64,000 bases of DNA. Origin: CAYHVK01 sp964360255. GTDB taxonomy: Bacteria; Bdellovibrionota; Bdellovibrionia; Bdellovibrionales; UBA1609. The notes under the pieces are model-generated. The model ran no database searches. It was not told the origin of the DNA and saw only the letters and a program-made list of their open reading frames with translations. The stretch lies in contig CAYHVK010000010.1 in NCBI GenBank assembly GCA_964360255.1, forward strand, positions 62,001-126,000. Reading direction: 5' to 3'. Shown piece after piece: positions 1 through 7,739 of the stretch; positions within the stretch are counted from its first letter, which is position 1; each line of letters opens with the position of its first letter. Position numbers and translations under genes: made by a program.

Positions 1-229
1 CACGCTCATCAAAGAGAATAAGCGTGTCACCCTTTTGCAAAGCCTTTAATAAAATTTCAGATTCCTTAGCTAATTTTTTGTTTCTATCTTCACGATCAAA
101 TTGTGGAGACTTAAGGCTCACGCGATTAAAATCAATAAACGGCTTCAGCTTTTTAACATAGCCTTCAGCCGCTTCTTCTGCCCACTTTTCAGTTTTATTT
201 TGAAAAACTAAGAGCGAGAGCTTTTTCAT
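1..229 (-). CDS. rlmH: RlmH, 23S rRNA pseudouridine-1915 N3-methyltransferase (partial, N-terminal 76 residues)
   Basis: The frame runs off the left edge of the window, so only the N-terminal half is visible. It begins MKKLSLLVFQNK and reaches the family's LILFDER segment, which in RlmH (SPOUT class) is the start of the L-D-E-x-G-K region after about 75 residues. RlmH methylates the pseudouridine at position 1915 of 23S rRNA on assembled 70S ribosomes. The gene follows the nadD/rsfS gene by 9 bases, and obg-nadD-rsfS-rlmH is a familiar bacterial order, which supports the call. The SPOUT knot and AdoMet-binding residues lie outside the window. Confidence 0.85.
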   Translation of the reverse strand, partial: MKKLSLLVFQNKTEKWAEEAAEGYVKKLKPFIDFNRVSLKSPQFDREDRNKKLAKESEILLKALQKGDTLILFDER

Positions 230-238
230 GACTACAAA

Positions 239-1597
239 TTACTTAGAAAAAACTGGTGTTTTTGGTGGTGGCGGAGTCGTCATGTTTAGAACTTTTCCGC
301 GGCGCCAGATCTCTTCAATGCGGTATTCATTACGGACGTATTCATAAAACACGTGAACCATCAATGAACCATAATCGAGAACAATCCAGCGGCCCTCTTG
401 CATACCTTCGCTTGATTGTGGGTAAACACCGTAGCGGTCTTTTACCGAGCGGGTAATGTGCTCAGCTAACGCCTTTGCATGACGAGTGCTCGTACCTGAT
501 GTGGCGATAGCGTATTCGGTCGGCTGCTCAAGCTCACTGACATCATAAGCTAAAATTGTAAGGCCGCCTTTTTCTTCAAGAAGATGAACGCAGAACTGGG
601 TGAAGTCTTTGAACTCCCCAATTCTATTTTCAACTTCTTTATAAAGGCCTTCACTTTTTACGTAATCAACAACAACTGATGGAGTAAATGAACTGACGTT
701 CTCGTTATTGCGAATTTTACGGCGAATTTGAGTCGCTGAAACATCAACATCATTAAGAGTGACGAAGAGAAGTTTACCGCCAGTGGCAAGTGAACCTCTT
801 TGATTCTTGAAAGACTTAAGGATTTCGGCCAACCATTTTGGCATTTCTTTTTTGCTCGTAGGCAGAGTCATGCCTGGGCGAGTGGTCACAACTAGGTGAA
901 CCATATTCAAAATTGAAATATAGTCCTTCCACTGATTGAAATTTTCGAGTTGGTCAGCGCCAATAGTTAAGTAAAACTCCGCATCTGGATTTTCTTTTGC
1001 AAATTCTTTAAGTGTATCGATTGTATAGCTGGTCCCACCGCGCTCAACTTCATTGGCTTTAACAGAAAAGATCGGCTCTTCATTTTCATTTTGATTGAGA
1101 ATCGGAAGCACCCGTCTTGTCATTTCGAGACGATGTTCTGCACTAGGGCCTTCTACTTTTTCACGCAGCGGATTTTTAGCCGTCGGAACGATAAACATTT
1201 TATGCAAACCAAGTTCTTTTTGTACAAGCTCAAGGCTATTTAAATGTCCGTAATGAATAGGGTTGAACGTTCCACCAAAAATACCGATTTTGATCGCTTT
1301 CTTTGGGAAGACAGTTGATTTAACCGTTGCCGTCACGGCTGTTGTTGTGACTTTTTTAGTCGTCGGCTTAGCGGCTACAACTTTCTTTGTTGTCGATTTT
1401 ACTGGTGTCGCTTTTTTAGCTGTGGTTTTAACCCTAGCTTTAGTCGCCGCTTTTGCAGATGATTTCTTTGCGGTTTTTTTGCTCAAAGATTTAGCTGCTT
1501 TTTTTGGAGTCGCTTTCTTCGCGACAGTTTTAGCTTTCGCTTTAACGGCCGTCTTCTTCGCAGTCTTAACAGATTTTTTAATCGATTTCTTCTTCAT
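239..1597 (-). CDS. nadD: NadD-RsfS fusion with a histone-H1-like N-terminal tail
   Basis: One uninterrupted 452-residue frame carries three parts. Residues 1-100 are a Lys/Ala/Thr-rich tail resembling a histone H1 C-terminus. Residues about 102-322 are nicotinate-nucleotide adenylyltransferase: GGTFNPIHYGH (108-118) is the nucleotidyltransferase G-x-F-x-P-x-H-x-G-H signature and SATQIRRKI (287-295) is the C-terminal ISTTxIR-type motif. Residues about 323-438 match the ribosomal silencing factor RsfS (DUF143), including RWIVLDYGSLMVHVF (403-417). NadD makes nicotinate adenine dinucleotide in NAD synthesis; RsfS binds L14 on the 50S subunit and blocks subunit joining. In most bacteria these are two adjacent genes. 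No other methionine codon occurs before residue 134, so the tail appears genuine. The gene overlaps obgE by 20 bases, implying coupled translation. Confidence 0.9.
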   Translation of the reverse strand: MKKKSIKKSVKTAKKTAVKAKAKTVAKKATPKKAAKSLSKKTAKKSSAKAATKARVKTTAKKATPVKSTTKKVVAAKPTTKKVTTTAVTATVKSTVFPKKAIKIGIFGGTFNPIHYGHLNSLELVQKELGLHKMFIVPTAKNPLREKVEGPSAEHRLEMTRRVLPILNQNENEEPIFSVKANEVERGGTSYTIDTLKEFAKENPDAEFYLTIGADQLENFNQWKDYISILNMVHLVVTTRPGMTLPTSKKEMPKWLAEILKSFKNQRGSLATGGKLLFVTLNDVDVSATQIRRKIRNNENVSSFTPSVVVDYVKSEGLYKEVENRIGEFKDFTQFCVHLLEEKGGLTILAYDVSELEQPTEYAIATSGTSTRHAKALAEHITRSVKDRYGVYPQSSEGMQEGRWIVLDYGSLMVHVFYEYVRNEYRIEEIWRRGKVLNMTTPPPPKTPVFSK

Positions 1598-2609
1598 GGA
1601 AAACCATTTCCCCCATTAAAAAGACGAGCTCTTTAACATTCTTTCCGGTTGCAGCTGAAATCGTCGCCACTTTCACTTTTTTCTTCTCGAATTTTTTAAC
1701 AAGTGCCGTGAGTTTTTTCGGATCGATAGCATCGATCTTATTGATCACAACTAATTGTTCACGTTTAGAAAGTGGTTTGAAGTCATCTTCATCTTCATGA
1801 GCTTCGTCGTATTTTTTAAGTTCAGTATTAATGTCAGTATAATCTTTCACTGGGTCGCGACCGCTGATTCCGCTGCCGTCGATTAAGTGAACAAAGAATC
1901 TTGTACGTTCAATGTGCTTTAAGAAGCGCGTGCCAAGACCCGCTCCTTTATGAGCGCCTTTGATAAGACCTGGCATATCGGCGACGATGAAGTTCGCATC
2001 ATCTCCGTATTTAACTACGCCCAGGTTCGGTACAAGTGTCGTAAATGGATAATCTGCGACCTTTGGTTTTGCAGCTGAAATGTGAGAAATAAGTGTCGAC
2101 TTGCCTGCGTTCGGGAAGCCAATGATTCCAACGTCAGCAATAAGCTTAAGTTGAAGTTCAACGGTGCTCTCTTTACCTGGCATACCTTTTTGGGCCACAC
2201 CGGGAGCTTGGTTCACGCTCGTTTTATAGAAAACGTTACCTTTTCCGCCGAGGCCGCCTTCGAGATAAACGAAGATTTCGCCAATGCCGAGGTCTCTAAT
2301 AGTTTCGCCGTCTTCATTTTTGATAATTGTTCCGGGTGGAACGTACAATACGAGATCGTCGCCGTCTTTGCCCGAACGTTTTTGCGTACCGCCGGGTTCA
2401 CCGTCGCCTGCGCGATATTTTCTTTTAAGTCTTAAATCTAATAGGGAGTGGAGGCGAGTAGAGGTCTTGAATATAACGCTGCCGCCATGTCCGCCATCGC
2501 CACCATCTGGGCCTCCGCGCGGAACGTATTTTTCGCGACGAAAACTGACCGAGCCAGCTCCACCTTTACCTGATGCTACCTCGATCGTAACTTCGTCTAC
2601 GAATTTCAC
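1578..2609 (-). CDS. obgE: Obg/CgtA ribosome-assembly GTPase
   Basis: The 343-residue protein has the glycine-rich Obg fold at residues 1-158 (many GG turns, for example 32-43) and a TRAFAC GTPase domain after it: G1 GFPNAGKS (164-171), G3 DMPG (211-214), G4 NKID (290-293) and a G5-like SAATG segment near 319. Obg proteins act late in 50S assembly and in stress responses. The chain stops at the end of the G domain, so it lacks the C-terminal OCT domain of Bacillus-type Obg and the long acidic tail of the E. coli protein; an acidic insert (EDEDD near 272) sits inside the G domain instead. It lies between rpmA and the nadD/rsfS fusion, the usual neighbourhood. Confidence 0.95.
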   Translation of the reverse strand: MKFVDEVTIEVASGKGGAGSVSFRREKYVPRGGPDGGDGGHGGSVIFKTSTRLHSLLDLRLKRKYRAGDGEPGGTQKRSGKDGDDLVLYVPPGTIIKNEDGETIRDLGIGEIFVYLEGGLGGKGNVFYKTSVNQAPGVAQKGMPGKESTVELQLKLIADVGIIGFPNAGKSTLISHISAAKPKVADYPFTTLVPNLGVVKYGDDANFIVADMPGLIKGAHKGAGLGTRFLKHIERTRFFVHLIDGSGISGRDPVKDYTDINTELKKYDEAHEDEDDFKPLSKREQLVVINKIDAIDPKKLTALVKKFEKKKVKVATISAATGKNVKELVFLMGEMVFHEEEID

Positions 2610-2631
2610 TGATAATTGTTCTCTTTATTTT

Positions 2632-2904
2632 TTAAGACGCTTTACTTTGTTCAGCAGCATAAACGCTTACGCGGAACTTAACTTTAGTTACGCGCTCGAA
2701 TGTTACTTTGCCTGGTACAACAGCGTAAATCGTATGATCGCGACCAATTCTTACGCCACGTCCGAGGGCAAACTTAGTGCCGCGCTGACGAACTAGAATT
2801 GTTCCTGGCAAAACGTTCTCGCCACCGAATCTTTTAACTCCGAGGCGTTTACCTGCCGAATCACGACCGTTTCTGGTACTACCTGCCGCCTTCTTCGATG
2901 CCAT
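2632..2904 (-). CDS. rpmA: 50S ribosomal protein L27
   Basis: The 90-residue protein begins [16 protein letters not shown] and continues with the [11 protein letters not shown] and LVRQRGTKF blocks that define L27. L27's flexible N-terminus reaches the peptidyl transferase centre. The start directly yields the mature A-x-K-K-A-x-G-S N-terminus, so there is no cleavable extension of the Firmicutes type. It lies 13 bases after rplU and 22 before obgE, in the conserved L21-L27-Obg operon. Confidence 0.96.
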   Translation of the reverse strand: MASKKAAGSTRNGRDSAGKRLGVKRFGGENVLPGTILVRQRGTKFALGRGVRIGRDHTIYAVVPGKVTFERVTKVKFRVSVYAAEQSKAS

Positions 2905-2917
2905 ACATTACTCCTGT

Positions 2918-3454
2918 TTACTTCTTAACTGCTTTTTTCTTAGCAGTTTTAGCTTTTGGTTTTTTGCCTGAAGATTTCTTAGCCGCTTTTTTAGGAGCTG
3001 CTTTTGCTTTCTTCGCTACAGTTTTAGCTTTGCGTTCAGCGCGTGGCATATCTGCCAACTTCGCTTCGTGCATTGCACGACGTTCAGCCGTTTTTGCTGG
3101 GTCGATCACTTGTGCTTTGTTATCTGCCTTGCTCACTTCGCCTGTTGGTGAAGTAATAGACTTAACAAAAAGCTCTGTGAAATCTTGGCGATGACCGTTT
3201 GTACGGCGGTAGCCTTGACGACGCTTCTTTTTGAAAACGATAATTTTTTCGCCACGATCTTGGCGAGTTACAACACATGTAACGACTGCGCCAGAAAGGA
3301 CAGGCTCACCAACATGAAGTTGATCGCCATTCACTAAAAGAATGTCTTTTAAATCAATTTCAGAGCCCAAATCTTGAGCCATTTTTGCTACTCTAACGGT
3401 GTCTCCGGCACGAACCGTATATTGTTTACCGCCGGCGCGAATGATCGCGTACAT
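2918..3454 (-). CDS. rplU: 50S ribosomal protein L21 with a long Lys/Ala-rich C-terminal extension
   Basis: Residues 1-103 are a normal L21: MYAIIRAGGKQY at the start and IIVFKKKRRQGYRR at 71-84. The start at 3454 is chosen because a GGAGG lies six bases upstream of it; a longer frame from 3469 would place that GGAGG inside the coding sequence. L21 usually ends near residue 103, but here 75 further residues follow, the last 40 (about 139-178) being almost only Lys, Ala, Ser and Pro, like histone H1. The tail shares AKTVAKKA and PKKAAK words with the tail of the NadD-RsfS protein 1.3 kb downstream. First gene of the rplU-rpmA-obgE-nadD/rsfS-rlmH operon. Confidence 0.95.
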   Translation of the reverse strand: MYAIIRAGGKQYTVRAGDTVRVAKMAQDLGSEIDLKDILLVNGDQLHVGEPVLSGAVVTCVVTRQDRGEKIIVFKKKRRQGYRRTNGHRQDFTELFVKSITSPTGEVSKADNKAQVIDPAKTAERRAMHEAKLADMPRAERKAKTVAKKAKAAPKKAAKKSSGKKPKAKTAKKKAVKK

Positions 3455-3569
3455 CTGTGACCTCCACATAACTTATTTCAAGGACCCGCTTTTTTGCCAT
3501 GGCGCAGGGGGGCTGTCAATCGATTAGGATTTTTAGTTCTAGGGGCTGTAGAATATTATGGGTAAGCGG

Positions 3570-3710
3570 AGTGACCGGTGGGCGCGTCCCTCGAGTCGAG
3601 ACTTAGATGATAGCAACCGAATTCAGCAAAATAGGCCTCTACTATCATTTAATTCATTCTCAGATCGAAATTATTTGCTGCTAACGAGTATTTTGCTGAA
3701 TCCGGTCACT
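3570..3710. repeat. Long paired inverted repeats between rng and rplU (structured RNA or operator)
   Basis: The 292-base gap between rplU and rng contains two inverted repeats. The inner one pairs 3621-3633 (ATTCAGCAAAATA) with 3689-3701, 13 bases perfect, extendable to 17 with one G-U pair. The outer one pairs 3570-3578 (AGTGACCGG) with 3702-3710, 9 bases perfect. Read leftwards as RNA this could form a three-way junction, with a small hairpin (GTCTC...GGGAC) between. The CCGG segment next to the inner stem could belong to either stem, so two states are possible. No T-run follows, so it is not a simple terminator. It sits in the 3' region of rng and about 115 bases upstream of the rplU start. 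Confidence 0.5.
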
Positions 3711-3746
3711 TTGATTTTGTCATACTCATAAAGGCGCAAAACAACA

Positions 3747-5264
3747 TCAATGAGATTCGACCTGGTACTGCTCTAAGTGAAAATGAGGTTCGACCTTGAG
3801 AGCGACGGGGTGACCGAGCTTTTGTTCAACCAAGTCCAAGGCTTCGGATTCTTCGGCGTAGATCCAATCAGCTACTTCGCTATGACATTGAACCACCGTT
3901 GTGCTCGCTGAAACACTGCGACTGGCTTCTTTTTCAAGGGCTCTGAAGATTTCGTAGGCCACTGTGACCTTCTGTTTAATGTAACCTTTACCTTCACAGT
4001 AAGGGCACGGGTCGCAAAGATTCGATAGGAGGCTTGGGCGAATCCGCTTACGAGTCATCTCAACAAGTCCCAATTCAGACATTCCCGAGACGACTGTGCG
4101 GGCGCGATCGACGACGAGTTCTTCTTGTAGAACTGACATCACTTTTTCGCGGTGGCTTTCACGCTCCATATCGATGAAGTCGATAATAATAATACCGCCG
4201 CAGTTACGAATGCGAAGTTGATGAGCAATTTCGCGGGCGGCTTCAATATTAGTAGTAACAATAGTGTCTTCGAGATCTTTTTTGCCAACGAAACGGCCCG
4301 TGTTCACATCAATCACGATCAAAGCTTCTGCCTCATCAACGACTATATATCCGCCGGACTTGAGCCAGATTTTTCTACCTATAGCGCGCTGAACTTCGAG
4401 ATCAATATCATAAAGATCAAAAAGAGGGCGGTCGCCACGGAAGAGCTGAACTTTACTTTTATAACTCGGCAAGAATTGCGAAACAAAAGACTGAACTTTT
4501 TTAAAAGTTTTCTGATCATCAATAAGAACGCGATCGACTTTATCATTGAGAAGATCTCGCAAGGCGCGAAGTTCGACGTCGAGCTCGGCGTGAATGACTC
4601 CGATCGCTTTTTTCTTTTCGTAACCAGATTCTACTTCGAGCCAAACACGATTGAGATATTCAATATCGGCTTCGATGTCGGCTTTCGTTGCGCCTTCACC
4701 TGCGGTACGAACGATGAGTCCACCAGGTGGTTTGAGACTGTCGACAATTTCTTTAAGGCGATTGCGCTCTTCTTCGCTCTCAATTCGGCGAGAAATTCCA
4801 ACATGCGGTAGCGTTGGCATGTAAACAATGTGACGACCTGGCAACGAAATATGAGTTGTGATGCGCGCGCCCTTTGTGCCCAGCGGATCTTTCGCAATTT
4901 GAACAAGAAGCATTTGCCCTGGTTTTAATAAATCTTGAATTGGCGTTTTTGGCGGCTCTTCTGGCTGAGACTCTAAAATCTCTTCATTGTCGTCAGTGCT
5001 ATCAGTTTCGAGAAAATGCTCTTCATTGCGGACGATGTCTTCGCGAATATCGCCCACATACAAGAACGCGGCGCGAGCTAGACCAATGTCGACAAAGGCA
5101 GCTTGCATTCCGGGTAAAACTCGCAAAACTTTGCCTTTATAAATAGAGCCGACCAAAGTCGGGGACACCCGTCGATCGACCTTTAGGTCCATCAAGCGCC
5201 CATTTTCAATATACGCCACCCTAGTTTGATTGGGGCGGGCATTAATTAGAATCTCTGCTGACAT
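3747..5264 (-). CDS. rng: Ribonuclease G (RNase E/G family)
   Basis: The 505-residue endoribonuclease starts at MSAEILINARPNQTRVAYIENG, the typical RNase G N-terminus. An upstream in-frame codon at 5333 would add 23 residues not expected in the family and crowd pilT. An S1 domain covers about 38-130, interrupted by an acidic loop (80-105). The magnesium-binding aspartates are in VIDVNTG (D319) and IIIDFIDM (D362), and the Zn-link cysteines are in CDPCPYC (417-423). RNase G trims 5S and 16S rRNA precursors and cleaves A/U-rich mRNA. There is no long C-terminal degradosome scaffold, which favours RNase G over RNase E. It is divergent from pilT, with 85 bases between. Confidence 0.92.
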   Translation of the reverse strand: MSAEILINARPNQTRVAYIENGRLMDLKVDRRVSPTLVGSIYKGKVLRVLPGMQAAFVDIGLARAAFLYVGDIREDIVRNEEHFLETDSTDDNEEILESQPEEPPKTPIQDLLKPGQMLLVQIAKDPLGTKGARITTHISLPGRHIVYMPTLPHVGISRRIESEEERNRLKEIVDSLKPPGGLIVRTAGEGATKADIEADIEYLNRVWLEVESGYEKKKAIGVIHAELDVELRALRDLLNDKVDRVLIDDQKTFKKVQSFVSQFLPSYKSKVQLFRGDRPLFDLYDIDLEVQRAIGRKIWLKSGGYIVVDEAEALIVIDVNTGRFVGKKDLEDTIVTTNIEAAREIAHQLRIRNCGGIIIIDFIDMERESHREKVMSVLQEELVVDRARTVVSGMSELGLVEMTRKRIRPSLLSNLCDPCPYCEGKGYIKQKVTVAYEIFRALEKEASRSVSASTTVVQCHSEVADWIYAEESEALDLVEQKLGHPVALKVEPHFHLEQYQVESH

Positions 5265-5349
5265 AAGACGTTCATATCCTTCAATTTTTGCAGGTCTAGT
5301 CGGGACTATTTGGACTTTAAAGTTTTCAACCAAATACCGATTTAAATGT

Positions 5350-6564
5350 ATGGCACAAATTGATCAACTCTTCAAAGTAATGGTGGCACAAAGTGCTTCG
5401 GACTTACATTTAAGCTCGGGCTCTTCGCCTTATCTCAGAATTCACGGTGAAATGGTTAAGCTAGATCATCCTGTATTAAACAACGAGGGTGTACAAGCTC
5501 TGGTTTTTGAAATTCTGACAGATAAACAAAAACGCAACTTCGTAGAAAATTGGGAGCTCGATTGCAGTTACGCAGTAAATGGCCTCGGTCGCTTCCGCTG
5601 TAACGTTTTCATGCAGCGTCGTGGACTGGGCGCCGTCTTCCGTATTATTCCTGAAAAATTGAAAACTGTTGAAGAGCTTGGCCTTCCAGGAATTGTAAAC
5701 AAAATGATGGATGTGCCGCGCGGATTAATTTTAGTTACTGGTCCGACAGGCTCGGGTAAGTCGACGACTTTGGCGGCTATGCTCCACACCATTAATAAAA
5801 CTCAGCGTCAGCATATTCTGACCATTGAAGATCCTATCGAATTTGTTCATGACAGCCAGATGTCTTTGATCAACCAACGTGAAGTTTCGAGCCATACAAA
5901 ATCTTTTGCTAATGCTCTTAAAGCCGCACTTCGTGAAGACCCAGATACAATTCTCGTGGGTGAAATGCGCGACTTAGAAACTATTTCTTTGGCGATTACC
6001 GCTGCAGAAACAGGTCACTTAGTTTTCGGAACGCTCCATACAAATAGCGCTGCGAAAACTGTCGATCGTATTATCGATGCTTTCCCTGAAGGTCAGCAGG
6101 CACAGATTCGGGTGATGTTAGCGGAGAGCTTGCGCGGAGTTATTTCGCAAACGCTTTTCCCGCGTGCCGATCAGCCAGGTCGTGTCGCAGCTCTTGATAT
6201 TATGATGAACACTTTTGCCGTTGCGAACTTAATTCGCGAGGGCAAAACCTTTCAAATTCCATCTGTTATGCAAACAAGCGCCGCTGAAGGTATGATGACT
6301 TTCGAGGGTCATTTAAAGAAGCTTGTTGAGCTTGGTAAGGTGAGCAAATCTGATTCAGATAACTTCTTGGGCGTGAGGCCTAAAAAGGTGAATGAAGATG
6401 ATGTTGGTGAAAACACAGGTATTCGTATTGAGATGGACGAGCCTAAAAAAGCGGCCGCACCAACAGCACGGCCTGCACCACCACCAACTCCAGCAGCTGG
6501 TGGTGTGAATCCTAATACAGGAACTGGCAAAGTTGGTTTTTCATTCGGAAAGAAAACAGGTTAA
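5350..6564 (+). CDS. pilT: Type IV pilus retraction ATPase PilT
   Basis: The 404-residue protein starts MAQIDQLFKVMVAQSASDLHLSSGS, the standard PilT N-terminus; upstream in-frame codons back to 5230 overlap rng and are not favoured. It has the PAS-like N-domain, Walker A GPTGSGKS (131-138), an Asp box TIEDPIEFV, a Walker B/His-box region including LVGEMRDLETI and TGHLVFGTLHTNSA, and the LIREGKTFQI segment near the C-terminal AIRNLIRE motif. PilT hexamers drive pilus retraction and twitching. The last 45 residues are Pro/Ala/Gly-rich and unlike typical PilT ends. No other pilus genes are nearby. Confidence 0.93.
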   Translation: MAQIDQLFKVMVAQSASDLHLSSGSSPYLRIHGEMVKLDHPVLNNEGVQALVFEILTDKQKRNFVENWELDCSYAVNGLGRFRCNVFMQRRGLGAVFRIIPEKLKTVEELGLPGIVNKMMDVPRGLILVTGPTGSGKSTTLAAMLHTINKTQRQHILTIEDPIEFVHDSQMSLINQREVSSHTKSFANALKAALREDPDTILVGEMRDLETISLAITAAETGHLVFGTLHTNSAAKTVDRIIDAFPEGQQAQIRVMLAESLRGVISQTLFPRADQPGRVAALDIMMNTFAVANLIREGKTFQIPSVMQTSAAEGMMTFEGHLKKLVELGKVSKSDSDNFLGVRPKKVNEDDVGENTGIRIEMDEPKKAAAPTARPAPPPTPAAGGVNPNTGTGKVGFSFGKKTG

Positions 6565-6999
6565 TCAGAACGTCCACTGATAGCCGAGCTGGCGATTTTG
6601 TTGGGCGGCATTTTCTTGCGCAAAACGATCAGAGATTTGGTCTCCAAAATTCGTTCTTAAAAGTTCATCTTGTTGGTCATAATATACTTGATACTGCTCG
6701 TAAGGAGCATGAATCGCCTTGTAGGTCGTATAAACCGTTCCGCCAATAACACCCACGGCGAAACCAATAGCAATATTTGAAAGCTTATCTTGCGGACGGC
6801 CATAAAAGCTCAGCGTACTTAAACCAAGAACTGCTCCTGCTAAACCTGCGAAAATAATCGTGGCGATTTGCTTACGTGTGCCGCCCATTTCTTCACTTGC
6901 TGCCTGGTTTGTACCTTGGGCTAAAGAGAGGCTTGGCATTGTGAGTGAGCTAGAAATAACAGTTAACGCTAAAAGGATAATTCTGAATTGCTTTAACAT
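6565..6999 (-). CDS. Small secreted or membrane protein with glycine-zipper helices (unknown function)
   Basis: I do not recognise this 144-residue protein. The start at 6999 is chosen because AAGGAG lies five bases before it. Residues 1-28 look like a signal peptide ending in LSLAQG. Two hydrophobic helices follow, about 45-66 and 73-93, both rich in small residues (GLAGAVLG, GVIGG), which suits tight helix packing in a membrane. The C-terminal 50 residues are polar, with many Gln and Tyr. Its stop codon directly abuts the stop codon of pilT on the other strand, leaving no room for a terminator between them. It diverges from the deo operon. Confidence 0.7.
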   Translation of the reverse strand: MLKQFRIILLALTVISSSLTMPSLSLAQGTNQAASEEMGGTRKQIATIIFAGLAGAVLGLSTLSFYGRPQDKLSNIAIGFAVGVIGGTVYTTYKAIHAPYEQYQVYYDQQDELLRTNFGDQISDRFAQENAAQQNRQLGYQWTF

Positions 7000-7043
7000 G
7001 ACGGCTCCTTTACATATCAATCATACAGGGGTTATTAGAACTT

Positions 7044-7739
7044 ATGTCAGACCTAACGCAAGGCGGCCCAGAGCTCGCCCGAAAAATCGATCATACATTG
7101 CTGAAGCCAGATGCGGTGGTGGCTGACTACGAAAAACTCTGCAATGAAGCCATTGCCTACGGCTTTTTCTCGGCTTGCATTCCTCCGGCCTATGTTTTGC
7201 TCGCTAAAAAAATTCTGCGCGGTACTGATGTGAAAGTTTGTACTGTCATCGGCTTCCCTCATGGGCTGAACGATAGCCCGACAAAGGTCTTTGAAATCCA
7301 GCGCGCTTTTGATTGTGGAGCAGATGAGTTCGATGCTGTTATTAATATCTCTATGCTAAAAAGTGGCGATGAGCGGGGCGTGAAGAACGAACTTCTCTCG
7401 TTAGTTAAGGCCGCCCAAGGCAAAACTCTCAAAGTGATTATCGAAACCGCTCTTCTCACTGATGCCGAAAAAGTTCTTGCTTGTCGCTTGAGTGAAGAAG
7501 CCGGCGCTAACTTTGTTAAAACATCGACAGGGTTTGCTGGCGGTGGTGCTACGACTCACGATGTGCAGCTTATGCGCGCAACAGTAGGTCCGAAAGTTCA
7601 AGTGAAAGCCAGTGGCGGAATTCGTAATCGCGCTACCGCTTTAGCCATGATTGAAGCTGGCGCCTCTCGTCTCGGCACAAGCCAAGGCGTTGCTATTGTT
7701 TCTGGCGATGCAGATCCTGCAAACAAAGCGAGTTACTAA
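7044..7739 (+). CDS. deoC: Deoxyribose-phosphate aldolase
   Basis: This 231-residue class I aldolase converts 2-deoxyribose-5-phosphate to glyceraldehyde-3-phosphate and acetaldehyde. It shows IDHTLLKPDA near the N-terminus, D97 in DAVIN, the Schiff-base lysine K159 in FVKTSTGF and K188 in VKASGGIR. Its length is normal for bacterial DeoC. The stop codon overlaps the start of deoA as TAATG, so the two are translationally coupled. With deoA and punA it forms a compact catabolic operon for nucleosides. Confidence 0.96.
   Translation: MSDLTQGGPELARKIDHTLLKPDAVVADYEKLCNEAIAYGFFSACIPPAYVLLAKKILRGTDVKVCTVIGFPHGLNDSPTKVFEIQRAFDCGADEFDAVINISMLKSGDERGVKNELLSLVKAAQGKTLKVIIETALLTDAEKVLACRLSEEAGANFVKTSTGFAGGGATTHDVQLMRATVGPKVQVKASGGIRNRATALAMIEAGASRLGTSQGVAIVSGDADPANKASY

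Noticed and set aside
1263..1619. Rightward open frame of 118 codons opposite the Lys/Ala tail
   Set aside because: It is the mirror of repeated Lys/Ala codons, giving a false hydrophobic Phe/Val/Ala chain.
3514..3519. TTGACA on the minus strand before rplU as a promoter
   Set aside because: The -35 box is perfect but no acceptable -10 box lies 16-18 bases downstream, so I did not list it as a promoter.
3558..3731. A 57-codon rightward open frame in the rng-rplU gap, beginning with ATG after a TAGAAT-like box
   Set aside because: It has no ribosome-binding site, an unremarkable composition, and covers the inverted repeats, which better explain the region. Conservation in relatives would reopen the case.
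4152..4811. Rightward open frame of 219 codons inside RNase G
   Set aside because: Antisense to conserved catalytic parts of rng; the long frame results from codon bias of the real gene.
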